Position numbers and translations under genes: made by a program
From: AWTP1-13 sp041288195
Lineage (GTDB): Bacteria > Pseudomonadota > Alphaproteobacteria > Rhizobiales > Hyphomicrobiaceae
Assembly: GCA_041288195.1 (NCBI GenBank)
Contig: JBGGME010000210.1
Location: 37,315 to 101,314, forward strand
Direction of reading: 5' to 3'
Length of the DNA: 64,000 bases
In this document: positions 19,856 to 28,134 of the stretch, piece after piece
How the letters are laid out: the number at the start of each line of letters is the position of its first letter
Position numbering within the stretch: position 1 is the first letter of the stretch
Notes under the pieces: model-generated
The model's input: only the letters and a program-made list of their open reading frames with translations
Database searches by the model: none
What the model was told of the DNA's origin: nothing

Positions 19856-20326
19856 ATGTCGATCCGAATCTCGGCCCTCGAGACCGCCCTCGTCGCGCGC
19901 CTGCAGGAGGGCGGCCTCGATGCCAACGGGCAGAAGCCCGAGCGCCAGATCTCGCCCGGCGGCATGATGCCCTGCCGGCACTGCCTCGCCGACATCGCCG
20001 CGGGCGAGCCCTACCTGATCCTGGCGCTCAGGCCGTTTCCGAAAGCGCAGCCCTACGCCGAGCAGGGCCCGATCTTCCTGCACGCCGAGCCTTGCCGGCG
20101 CCATCCCGACAGCGGCGAGATGCCGGCCATGTTTCTCGAGCGCCCGGGTTTTCTCATCCGCGGCTACGGTCCCGACGACCGCATCGTCTACGGCACCGGC
20201 CGGATCGTGGCGCCTGCGGCGATGACGGAGGCCGCGCAGGACATGCTCGAAGACCCGCGCGTCGCCTATGTTCACGTCCGCTCGGCAACCAACAACTGCT
20301 ACCAGGCCCGCATCGACCGCGCGTGA
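19856..20326 (+). CDS. DUF1203 family protein
   Basis: 156 residues, start at 19856 with AGGGGAG upstream. Features recalled from DUF1203 are present: a PCRHCL motif near residue 40, then GEPYLILALRPFP, GPIFLHAEPC and a C-terminal YVHVRSATNNCYQARI. The CxxC and the paired His/Cys could bind metal. The function is unknown. It is soluble with no signal peptide, and probably monocistronic. Confidence 0.85.
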   Translation: MSIRISALETALVARLQEGGLDANGQKPERQISPGGMMPCRHCLADIAAGEPYLILALRPFPKAQPYAEQGPIFLHAEPCRRHPDSGEMPAMFLERPGFLIRGYGPDDRIVYGTGRIVAPAAMTEAAQDMLEDPRVAYVHVRSATNNCYQARIDRA

Positions 20327-20557
20327 GTCCTGACGGCAGTTGCCATAGTGTGACGCAAGTTTCCACGCCCGGGAGGCCCGTCCGCCATTGGGCGCAAGCC
20401 AGAAGCTTTTGAAAGAAGTTGGATCGACCTTACTGTTGAGACCGAGGGGACAATTGCTGAGCAACCTAGTGCGTTGCGAATTGGCTTGACCTGGTCCTCG
20501 CCAATCAGAGGGTCGGGCAAGAGCGCCGTGCACACCATCGAACTTGGGCTATTCAAA

Positions 20558-21034
20558 TCAGGAGGGCTTAGTGTCGGACGCATCAAGCTCTTCCAACATC
20601 CGATCGGCTTCGGCCTGAAGCTGGTCGAGGCTCGCGATCAGACTCTGGGCGTTGTCGTCCGTGAGCTTGCTCAGCAACCGCTTTTGCCGCCGAAGTGCGT
20701 TGAGCATGATGGCGTCGTGAACCTGTTGGCCCTGCTTGGTCAGGCTGACGAGCGTTCGGCGCGCATCCCGCTTGTCCGAGACCCGCCGCACGAAGCCGCG
20801 CCGTTCCAGCTTCTGCACCGTCAGGCCGACCCAGGCCTTGTCCGTCGCCAGGGTAAGGCTGATGTCCCGGGCGCTCGTCGTCCTCTGTAGCGCGATGATC
20901 GAGAGTACGCGCCATTCGGGCAGCGTCACGCCGAACTGGCTGCGGTAACGGCGGCTGCTGTAGAGGCCGAGCGTGTTCGACAATCGGAGCAGGCGGGACG
21001 ACAGCAGGTCGGTGACGGACTTCGGCTCTCGCAT
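20558..21034 (-). CDS. MarR family transcriptional regulator
   Basis: 158 residues. The winged-helix core is visible: LPEWRVLSIIALQ, then ISLTLATDKAWVGLTVQKLERRGFVRR with the recognition helix, and the wing DKRDARRTLVSLT. It diverges from the CoA-transferase/ABC operon at 21229. A perfect 18-bp palindrome in between (21078-21095) is the expected operator, so this protein very probably represses that operon and itself until it binds a ligand. The ligand may be an aromatic or other acid carried by the transporter. Confidence 0.93.
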   Translation of the reverse strand: MREPKSVTDLLSSRLLRLSNTLGLYSSRRYRSQFGVTLPEWRVLSIIALQRTTSARDISLTLATDKAWVGLTVQKLERRGFVRRVSDKRDARRTLVSLTKQGQQVHDAIMLNALRRQKRLLSKLTDDNAQSLIASLDQLQAEADRMLEELDASDTKPS

Positions 21035-21051
21035 GCCGGCGGTAGTAGCAC

Positions 21052-21081
21052 TTGACCGAGCGAACGCTCAAGTCATATGGT
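21052..21081 (+). promoter_or_regulatory. Sigma-70 type promoter for the CoA-transferase/ABC operon
   Basis: TTGACC at 21052-21057 and TATGGT at 21076-21081, separated by 18 bases. The -10 element overlaps the first bases of the palindrome at 21078-21095, so a bound repressor would block RNA polymerase. The spacer contains a small GAGCG-AA-CGCTC inverted repeat (21058-21069). Confidence 0.5.
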
Positions 21082-21095
21082 AGTGATCACTACCA
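21078..21095. promoter_or_regulatory. Perfect 18-bp palindrome, probable MarR operator
   Basis: TGGTAGTGATCACTACCA reads the same on both strands. It lies 43 bases upstream of the marR start and 133 bases upstream of the CoA-transferase start, overlapping the promoter -10 of the latter. Length and symmetry match known MarR-family operators. Confidence 0.75.
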
Positions 21096-21228
21096 ATCCG
21101 CCACCCAAGGGAGGGACGCGCTTGAAGGTTGCCCGCGTGTCCTCTGCTGCCAATGATCTCGGCGAGTCGTCGTACCGGGACGCCGAAGGCCCGGGCGCAC
21201 GCGACCTTCCCGAGCCGAGGTTCGCCGC

Positions 21229-22434
21229 ATGAGCCAGCTGCCATTGCACGGCGTGCGCGTGCTCGAATTCGCGAGCGTCATCGCCGGCCCCTACTGCTCC
21301 TACATGCTGACCCTGCTGGGCGCGGAGACAGTCAAGATCGAGCGTCCGTCCACGGGCGACTGGATGCGCGGACAGGGTGGCGACGCGGAGCTGGTCGCCG
21401 CCGGCATGGGCAGCGCCTTCCTGTCCTGCAACGCCGGCAAGCGATCGGTGGCGCTGAACCTCAAGGATGCCCGCGGCGTGAAGATCGCGCGCGAGATTGC
21501 CTCTCGCGTCGACGTGATGATCGAGAACTGGCGACCCGGCACGGCGCATCGCCTGGGCGTGGGCTTCGAGGCGATCCGCGCCGTGAATCCCCGCATCGTC
21601 TACTGCTCGATCTCGGGCTTCGGCCAGGACGGACCGATGTCGCCGCGCCCGGCCTACGATCACATCATCCAGGCGGTGTCCGGGATCATGTCGGTCACCG
21701 GAACGCCAGAGACGGCGCCAAGCCGAACCGGGCCGCCGCTTGTAGACTACTTGACCGGTCTCTCGGCGGCCATCGCCATCCTCGCCGCCCTGCGCGAGCG
21801 CGACCGCACCGGAGAAGCGCAGTCGATCGATGTCGGCATGCTCGATTGCGCCGTCGCCGGCATGGGGTCGATGCTGTCCGCTCACGTCAATGGCGGCCTG
21901 CCCGCCGCGCCGGTCGGCAATGCCGCCGCCAGCGGCGCGCCGTCGTCCGGAATGTTCCCGACCAGCACTTCGCCCCTCGCCCTCGTCGCCAATACCGAGG
22001 CGCAGTTCGCCGCGCTGTGCGGCGTGCTGGGCCGGCCCGAGCTCGCCAACGATCCCCGCTTCCGCGAGCCCGCTCCGCGCAAGCAGAACCAGGACGCGCT
22101 GCGCGCCATCATCGCGGCGTGCCTGACCGGGCGGCCGGCGATCGAATGGGAGCGAATGCTGGCCGAGGTGGGTGTTCCAGCCGGCGCCGTCCGCTCGGTC
22201 CCCGAGCTGGTCGACGACGCGCAGATATCGGCGCGAGACCTGTTCCGCCGCCTCGAGCTGCCGGAACAGGGCCGCGACGTCGCGCTGCCGACGGCGGGGT
22301 TCAAGCTCAACGGACGCAGGGTCGCGCCCGAACGCGGCCCGCCGCTTCTGGCGGCCGACAACGAGAGTGTCCTGGCGGAACTGGGTTACGACGCGCAGCA
22401 GCGGCGGGCCCTGCGCGAGGACGGTGTGTGGTGA
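21229..22434 (+). CDS. CaiB/BaiF class III CoA-transferase
   Basis: 401 residues. LPLHGVRVLEFASVIAGPYCSYMLTLLGAETVKIE is the family N-terminus (positions 5-38), followed by NAGKRSVALNLKD and YCSISGFGQDGP. The catalytic Asp is probably Asp173 in PPLVDYLTG. It moves CoA between carboxylic acids through an aspartyl-CoA anhydride. As first gene of an operon with a complete ABC importer, it most likely activates the imported acid. The MarR palindrome lies in its promoter. Confidence 0.93.
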   Translation: MSQLPLHGVRVLEFASVIAGPYCSYMLTLLGAETVKIERPSTGDWMRGQGGDAELVAAGMGSAFLSCNAGKRSVALNLKDARGVKIAREIASRVDVMIENWRPGTAHRLGVGFEAIRAVNPRIVYCSISGFGQDGPMSPRPAYDHIIQAVSGIMSVTGTPETAPSRTGPPLVDYLTGLSAAIAILAALRERDRTGEAQSIDVGMLDCAVAGMGSMLSAHVNGGLPAAPVGNAAASGAPSSGMFPTSTSPLALVANTEAQFAALCGVLGRPELANDPRFREPAPRKQNQDALRAIIAACLTGRPAIEWERMLAEVGVPAGAVRSVPELVDDAQISARDLFRRLELPEQGRDVALPTAGFKLNGRRVAPERGPPLLAADNESVLAELGYDAQQRRALREDGVW

Positions 22435-22497
22435 AGTAGCGCGACGCAGAACGTCCGTCGGCGTCCTGCCCATCAACGACAACAGGGAGCGAAACAC

Positions 22498-23520
22498 ATG
22501 CGCGAGAGAATCACTGCCCGAGTGGTGGCACTCGGCCTTGCGGCATCGGGGATCCTTGCCGCACCGGCGCTGGCCCAGGAGAACGCGAGCGTCGGCTACT
22601 ATCCCGGCGCGCTCATATCGATGCCGGTGCTGGTCGCCAATGAGCAGAAGTTCTTCGAGAGGAACGGACTCGCTGTCGATCTCGTGCCGGTAGCGAGCGG
22701 CCCGGCGATGACCGCCGCCGTCGCCAGCGGCAGCGTGACGTTCGTCAACAATTCCTGGGACAATCTCATCCTGGCCGTCGACAAGGGCTTGCCGGTCCGG
22801 GCGGTGGCCGGGTCGACAGTGAAGGTGCCTTTCGCCCTGATCGCCCGCAACGGCATCGCCGTGCCCAGTTTGGCGCAGGGCTATCCGGCCGTCATCAAGG
22901 ATCTGGTCGGCAAGAATTGGGGGGTTCTTGCCCTCGGCGTGTCCGTGCATTTCATGGCGCAGACCATCCTCACCGATGCGGGGCACAAGACGAGCGACGT
23001 GACGTTCCTGGCCGTCGGACTTCCCAACACTGCCCGCCCGGCCCTGCAACGTGGCACTATCGACACGTATCTGAGCATCGAGCCGCTGCCCTCGATTGCG
23101 GCGGCCAAGAACGAAGGGATCGTCGTGGTGGATCTGGCCAAGAACCAAGGGCCCAAGGCCTTCCATGACCTCGGCTACAATGGCTGGTGGGCGTCGACGT
23201 CCACGATCAAGGACAAGCCCGAGGTGGTGTCGCGCTTCGCCAACGCGCTGGAGAACTCCTACTGCTGGTTCAGCAAGCCCGACAACCTCGACCAGGTCGT
23301 TGCGCTCCTGCAGAAGTATGTGAAGGTCCCCGACCTTTCCGAGGACGCCTACAAGGCGATGGTGAAGGGGCTGCTGCCGACATTCGGTCCCGAGATCACG
23401 CCGCGGACGATCGACACCTGGTCCAAGCTGCTCGTCGACAACAAGCAGCTGGGCGCACCCAAGACGCGGCAGGACGTTGTCGCCTCGACGGCCCAGGAAA
23501 GCTTCCGCTGCCCCAACTAG
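22498..23520 (+). CDS. ABC transporter substrate-binding protein (NMT1/SsuA-like)
   Basis: 340 residues with a signal peptide ending APALAQ near residue 26. The mature protein has the type of fold seen in nitrate/sulfonate/taurine/aromatic-acid receptors: VGYYPGALISMPVLVANEQKFF, then TFVNNSWDNLILAVDKGLPV and YLSIEPLPSIAAA. It carries substrate in the periplasm to the permease at 24328. The gene lies 63 bases after the CoA-transferase, in the same operon. The ligand is unknown; an organic acid that the CoA-transferase can activate is likely. Confidence 0.9.
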   Translation: MRERITARVVALGLAASGILAAPALAQENASVGYYPGALISMPVLVANEQKFFERNGLAVDLVPVASGPAMTAAVASGSVTFVNNSWDNLILAVDKGLPVRAVAGSTVKVPFALIARNGIAVPSLAQGYPAVIKDLVGKNWGVLALGVSVHFMAQTILTDAGHKTSDVTFLAVGLPNTARPALQRGTIDTYLSIEPLPSIAAAKNEGIVVVDLAKNQGPKAFHDLGYNGWWASTSTIKDKPEVVSRFANALENSYCWFSKPDNLDQVVALLQKYVKVPDLSEDAYKAMVKGLLPTFGPEITPRTIDTWSKLLVDNKQLGAPKTRQDVVASTAQESFRCPN

Positions 23521-23530
23521 GCATCGTTCG

Positions 23531-24331
23531 ATGGTCCTGAACGCCACCAGCGACCAGGAATCCGGGAACTGGCCGCCGGTCGACATCAGCGTGCAGGGAC
23601 TGGCCGTGAGCTTCGGCCAGGCGCGCTACGCCCTGACCGGCGTGGACCTGTCGGTGCGGCGGGGCGAGTTCGTGGCGCTCATCGGGGCCAGCGGTTGTGG
23701 GAAGACGACGCTGCTGAACGTCATCGCCGGCCTCGTGCCCGCCGCGGCCGGCACGGTGACAGTCGGCGGCGCGCCGCCGGCCGCCGGGCGTGCAGACATT
23801 TGCTACGTCCTCGCCCGCGACGCCCTGCTTCCCTGGCGCACTGTCACGGGCAACGTCGAGTACGGCCTGGAGCTCTCGGGCATCGGGCGCGAGGAGAGAG
23901 CGCGCAAGGCGGCGAGCTACATCGAAAAGGTCGGCCTGCTCGCCGCGCGCGATCTCTACCCGTCCAGGCTTTCCCAGGGGATGCGGCAGCGCGTGTCGCT
24001 GGCGCGCGCCTTCGCAGTCGGCCGCAGCCTCTATCTCATGGACGAGCCCTTCAGCGCGCTCGATTCGCAGACCAAGCTGGTGCTGCACGATCACCTCCTG
24101 GGCCTGTGGGAAAGCAGCGGCACCACCGTCGTCTTTGTGACCCACGACATCGGCGAGGCGATCACCCTTGCTGACCGGGTGCTGGTGATGTCGAAGATGG
24201 GCACAGGTGTCGTTGACGAGATCCGCGTCGATCTCGCACGGCCAAGGTCGGCCGAGGCGCTTCAGGCAGATGCCCACTATCACGATCTCTACCGCAGGAC
24301 CTGGATGTCCCTGAAGGCGAGCGCGCAATGA
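23531..24331 (+). CDS. ABC transporter ATP-binding protein (SsuB/TauB-like)
   Basis: 266 residues from the ATG at 23531. Walker A GASGCGKT is at 52-59, the signature LSQGMRQR at 147-154, Walker B LYLMDEPF with Asp171/Glu172, and the switch His in VFVTHD. The Q-loop glutamine is replaced by Ala95 (YVLARDALLPW instead of the usual YVFQ), a variation I recall from some related importers. The gene is 10 bases after the receptor and overlaps the permease start by four bases (ATGA), so the three are co-translated. Confidence 0.92.
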   Translation: MVLNATSDQESGNWPPVDISVQGLAVSFGQARYALTGVDLSVRRGEFVALIGASGCGKTTLLNVIAGLVPAAAGTVTVGGAPPAAGRADICYVLARDALLPWRTVTGNVEYGLELSGIGREERARKAASYIEKVGLLAARDLYPSRLSQGMRQRVSLARAFAVGRSLYLMDEPFSALDSQTKLVLHDHLLGLWESSGTTVVFVTHDIGEAITLADRVLVMSKMGTGVVDEIRVDLARPRSAEALQADAHYHDLYRRTWMSLKASAQ

Positions 24332-25149
24332 CCAATATCGCGAACTCTGAGGCAAACCTAGGTGCAGCGGTACGATCATCGGGCGGCCGCTCCATCCTGG
24401 TGGCGAGGGCGCTGTTCCTCGCCGCAATCCTCGCCACCTGGCAAGGCGCCGTCGCCGCCGGCCTTGCCAGCGCCGCCTTTATTTCGACGCCCGCCGGCGT
24501 GGCGCAATCTCTGTGGCACCTGTTCAAGCACGGGGAGGTCTTGCCGGATCTCGGCACCACCGTGCTCGAGATCGTGATCGCCTTCGCCCTGTCGGTCGTA
24601 TTCGGCATAGCCACCGCCGTCGTCCTCGACCGCAACGATTGGCTCAACCGCATCGTTTCGCCCTTCCTGACGGCCTTCAACAGCATGCCCCGGATCGCAC
24701 TGGGCCCGCTGTTCGTCCTGTGGTTCGGCATCGGCATCGCATCGAAGGTCGTGCTCGCCTTCTCGCTCGGCTACTTCATCATGCTGCTGAGCACGCTGGG
24801 CGGCCTCAAGAACGTCGACCGCGATCTCCTGCTGATGTCGCGGCTGTTTGGGGCGTCCGAGCTCCGCCTGTTCCGCCACGTCCGGTTTCCGTGGGCGCTG
24901 CCGAGCATCTTTGCGGGGCTCAAACTCACCCTGATCTATTGCAGCGCCGGCGCCGTCATCGGCGAGATGATCGCGGCCAAGAGCGGCCTCGGCGTACTGC
25001 TGCAGAGTTTCAGCGGACGCTTCGACGTCGCCGGCGTCCTGGCGCTGATTCTCATCGTCGCCTTGCTGGTGATGGCCCTGACATCCCTCTTGGACCTGGC
25101 CGAACGCCGCCTCCTTGAATGGACCAAGGGCAGCACGGACGTTCCCTGA
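24328..25149 (+). CDS. ABC transporter permease
   Basis: 273 residues with about six transmembrane helices. The EAA loop, which docks on the ATPase, is visible as LFGASELRLFRHVRFPWALPSIFAGLKLT. This is the BPD_transp_1 family of the SsuC/TauC type. It overlaps the ATPase stop by four bases and is the last gene of the CoA-transferase/ABC operon. The C-terminus carries the family's LDLAERRLLEW stretch. Confidence 0.93.
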   Translation: MTNIANSEANLGAAVRSSGGRSILVARALFLAAILATWQGAVAAGLASAAFISTPAGVAQSLWHLFKHGEVLPDLGTTVLEIVIAFALSVVFGIATAVVLDRNDWLNRIVSPFLTAFNSMPRIALGPLFVLWFGIGIASKVVLAFSLGYFIMLLSTLGGLKNVDRDLLLMSRLFGASELRLFRHVRFPWALPSIFAGLKLTLIYCSAGAVIGEMIAAKSGLGVLLQSFSGRFDVAGVLALILIVALLVMALTSLLDLAERRLLEWTKGSTDVP

Positions 25150-25325
25150 GAAAGCCCACCACTCGGCACACGGGGTGCCTCCCGCGAGGAAGGGCTCGCC
25201 CGGCAGTTTAACGCGCGGGCCTTGCCCTGCGCGTCCGCGATAGTGCTGAAAGTAGAATTATTCCCGGCCCTTGCTGCGCACCACATGCACATGCGCGGGC
25301 AGCCCATAACGCGCATCCTTGCGCC

Positions 25326-25470
25326 GACCCACCGCCCAAGGCGCGCGACATCTACACGTGCCCGGCAGGCAAGATGCTCACCACCACCGGCAGAACCGTG
25401 AATGTCGAGCAGCTGCTGCATAGGGCGAGCAAGTTCGACTGCGACGTGTGCCCATTCAAGATGCGATGCG
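25326..25470 (+). mobile_element. Fragment of an IS1182-type transposase
   Basis: The frame reads DPPKARDIYTCPAGKMLTTT, then a short linker, then LLHRASKFDCDVCPFKMRC. The YTCPAGK stretch followed by a CDxCP cysteine pair is the family pattern of IS1182-like transposases just upstream of the last catalytic residue. Only about 48 codons remain; both ends are missing and no inverted repeats were found. Confidence 0.65.
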
Positions 25471-25656
25471 GCCGGCGTCGTAGTGGCGGAGGTCGATCTC
25501 AAGTTCGTCTGGGATGTCGTCAATGAGATTCGGATCGGCACCCGGGGCGTTGCGTTCGTCGTTGACGCCGGCGGCCGCCCGATCGCCCATCCGGACATGA
25601 GCCTGGTTCTCCGCGTGCCTGATTTGGGTCATCTACCGCAGGTTCGAGAAGCGCGC
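25471..25656 (+). pseudogene. Fragment of a Cache-type sensor domain
   Basis: About 60 codons read AEVDLKFVWDVVNEIRIG, RGVAFVVDAGGRPIAHPDMS and LVLRVPDLGHLPQVREA. This is the second half of a dCache extracellular sensor as found in alphaproteobacterial adenylate cyclases and histidine kinases. It joins directly to the transposase fragment with no start codon, and no kinase or cyclase part follows. It is a remnant left by insertion and deletion. Confidence 0.65.
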
Positions 25657-25870
25657 TTTTTCCCACCAGCCATTGGGCAAAGCCTTCGCTGCAGGGCGCC
25701 AGCCCTGTAGTCGGTCGGGTACCATCTTCCATTGGCTACGTCCGAGAGGCGTCGCGAGTTGGCCTGTGGCAACGCTCACGAGCACGGCAGAAGTACCTCA
25801 GATTCCAGACACAATCATTGCAGCGCAACAGGCTGGAATTCCGTGCCAATACTTGCCATTTCCAACTCCG

Positions 25871-26155
25871 CTAGTCACTGCGGTGAGGCTTCCCTTGGTC
25901 ACCCAGCAGCAGCTGCCTGGCTCGGGCTACCTCGTCACCGTTCGCACAGGGTTTGAGGTCGCAAGGCATGGCGGAAAGCGCTTGCCGCGCCCAGATCACG
26001 CCGACCGCCAATCGACCGAGTCGCGTCAGCGATGCGGCCATGGCCTGGGTGATACTGCGGGCGGCGCTTGCTCGTGCTTGCTGCAGCCAATAGGCATCGT
26101 ACCAGCCGCTGTCCACGTGAAAGGCACGCGTTTCTGCGAATTTGCTCTTGTCCAT
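25871..26155 (-). CDS. Small hypothetical protein, 94 aa
   Basis: ATG at 26155 with GAGG five bases upstream. The N-terminus MDKSKFAETRAFHVDSGWYD and YWLQQ recalls small proteins of Bradyrhizobium-like genomes that have one membrane helix in the second half. Here the second half (RLGRLAVGVIWARQALSAMP) is only partly hydrophobic and the C-terminus runs toward the debris region, so the gene may be damaged at its 3' end. The function is unknown. Confidence 0.45.
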   Translation of the reverse strand: MDKSKFAETRAFHVDSGWYDAYWLQQARASAARSITQAMAASLTRLGRLAVGVIWARQALSAMPCDLKPCANGDEVARARQLLLGDQGKPHRSD

Positions 26156-26335
26156 GGCATCCTCGTGTAGCTCTTCGAGCGAGACGGCCAATCGCGGCTC
26201 ATCTCGAGGTGGGATGAGGATGGCAGCGCGCCGCCCATGCCGCTTCGGGAGCGGCTTAGCCAGCCCTTGGTTTTCCCTTAGGGACGCCTTCGTTCGGTGC
26301 CGTAGGTTGATCGTGATAGATTCAGCTGGTCCCCA

Positions 26336-27922
26336 ATGAGGAAGGCCAATTTGCTCTATTCGTTCGAGGATTTTGCGCTCGATACCGACACGCGGGAGTT
26401 GCGCCGCAGTGGCGAATTGCTTTCGGTCGAGCCCAAGGTTTTCGACCTGCTCGCGCACTTGATTGCCAACCGCGAGCGTGTGGTCAGCAAGGACGACTTG
26501 ATAGCTAGCGTCTGGCATGGGCGCATCGTCTCGGAGTCGGCCCTGACGACATGCCTGAACGCCGCCCGCACCGCGCTCGGCGACAATGGCGAGACGCAGC
26601 GCTTGATCAAGACACTGCCGCGCAAGGGTTTGCGATTTGTCGGCGAGGTGCGGGAGCAGAAGGCTGCCGGCACGGCAGCGGCCAATGTCGCGCCTGCATC
26701 GCCGAAGGCGAGCCTGCCGTTGCCCGATAGGCCCTCGCTGGCCGTTCTGCCGTTCATCAATATCGGCGGTGACCCCGAGCAGGATTACTTTGCCGATGGC
26801 ATCGTGGAGGAAATGATCACCGCGCTTTCGCGCATGCGCTGGCTGTTCGTGATCGCGCGCAATTCGAGCTTCACCTTCAAAGGCCGAATGGTCGATGTGA
26901 AGGAGGTCGGCCGGGAGCTGGGCGTGCGCTATGTGCTCCAGGGCAGCGTGCGCAAGGCCGCCCAGCGGCTTCGCATCACGGCCCAACTGGTCGATGCAGC
27001 GACAGGCACGAACCTGTGGGCCGACCGTTTCGAGGGGACCCTCGATGACATCTTCGACCTGCAGGATCAGGTGACCACAAGCGTTATTGCCGCGATCTCA
27101 CCGCAGCTCGAGAGGGCGGAAATCGCCCGCGCCAAACGCAAGCTGACCGAAAGCCTGGACGCCTACGACCTCTATTTGCACGGGATGGCCGCCTATCACC
27201 AGTGGACCCGGGAGGCGACCGACCAGGCCTTGCGGGACTTCTACCGCGCGATCGAACTCGGCCCCGACTTGGCCGCAGCGTACGCCATGGCGGCGATGGC
27301 GTACTCGAGGCGCAGGGGCAACGGCTGGGTTGTAGATCGCAAGCGAGAGGTGGCGGAAATCAGGAGACTCGCGCGACAGGCCGTCAAATTGGGGCCGGAC
27401 GATGCTGTCGCACTCGGCTTTTCCGGATTCACCCTCGCGCACGTCGCGGGCGAACTCGACGATGGCGCGGCGTTCATCGACCGGGCGCTGCATCTCAATC
27501 CGAACCTGGCTTCCGCCTTGCTCGCGAGCGGCTGGGTGAAAGTGTGGCTGGGCGAGCCCGAACTGGCCATCGAACATCTGACCCAGGCCATGCGATTGAG
27601 CCCGCTGGATCCGTTCATTCACATGATGCAGATTGCGATCTCACATGCGCACTTCTTTGCCGGTCGCTTCGCCGAAAGTGCATCATGGGCGGAAAAGGCT
27701 CTGCGAGAGCAGCCTGAGGCTTTTCCAGCCGTGCGGATTGCAGCCGCCAGCCTTGCGCTGTCGGGGCGCGACGGCGAGGCGAGGAAGGCGGTCGCGCGAT
27801 TGCTGCACCTCGATGCGGCGCTGCGCGTCTCCAATTTCCGCGAGACGCTGGGGCCTTACCGGCATCAGGAATATGTGACCCAGTACGGGGATGCGCTGCG
27901 CAAGGCGGGACTGCCGGGCTAG
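26336..27922 (+). CDS. Winged-helix (CadC-like) regulator with TolB-like and TPR regions
   Basis: 528 residues. Residues 5-105 are an OmpR/CadC-type DNA-binding winged helix (FALDTDTRELRRSGE, EPKVFDLLAHLI, IKTLPRKGLRFVGEV). Residues about 130-255 are the adenylate-cyclase-associated beta-domain (LAVLPFINIGGDPEQDYFAD, then VRYVLQGSVRKAAQRLRIT and TGTNLWADRFEG). The rest is TPR-like helical repeats (LNPNLASALLASGWVKVWLG and so on). No cyclase domain and no transmembrane helix is present, so it is a cytoplasmic one-component regulator. The ribosome-binding site is weak and the target genes are unknown. Confidence 0.85.
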   Translation: MRKANLLYSFEDFALDTDTRELRRSGELLSVEPKVFDLLAHLIANRERVVSKDDLIASVWHGRIVSESALTTCLNAARTALGDNGETQRLIKTLPRKGLRFVGEVREQKAAGTAAANVAPASPKASLPLPDRPSLAVLPFINIGGDPEQDYFADGIVEEMITALSRMRWLFVIARNSSFTFKGRMVDVKEVGRELGVRYVLQGSVRKAAQRLRITAQLVDAATGTNLWADRFEGTLDDIFDLQDQVTTSVIAAISPQLERAEIARAKRKLTESLDAYDLYLHGMAAYHQWTREATDQALRDFYRAIELGPDLAAAYAMAAMAYSRRRGNGWVVDRKREVAEIRRLARQAVKLGPDDAVALGFSGFTLAHVAGELDDGAAFIDRALHLNPNLASALLASGWVKVWLGEPELAIEHLTQAMRLSPLDPFIHMMQIAISHAHFFAGRFAESASWAEKALREQPEAFPAVRIAAASLALSGRDGEARKAVARLLHLDAALRVSNFRETLGPYRHQEYVTQYGDALRKAGLPG

Positions 27923-28134
27923 ACGTGTCCTTGGCCAGTAGGCTTGGCCGGTTTCGAATGCCGGCTTATGTCCGACCAAGGTCAAGGTTCGCCTGCCGGG
28001 CACCTCGTTGGCACGGCTGAGGTACCTCGGAAAGCCGACGGCACCGCTGACACTGCCGTGAACGGTGAGTTCGTGCCAGGTGAACACATGCATCTCCTTG
28101 TCTACTGATGGTGCCAGATGCTGACATGATTGCC

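Larger units (their letters stand above)
25150..25870. other. 720-base region of gene debris
   Basis: No intact gene is supported here. Two recognisable fragments lie side by side, a transposase piece at 25326-25470 and a sensor-domain piece at 25471-25656, in different frames. The remaining parts (25150-25325 and 25657-25870) have open frames but no start signal or family I recognise. Confidence 0.6.

Noticed and set aside
26156..26986. An upstream extension of the small minus-strand gene at 25871 into a 371-codon frame
   Set aside because: The extension is antisense to the winged-helix regulator; only the part from 26155 has a ribosome-binding site and recognisable sequence.
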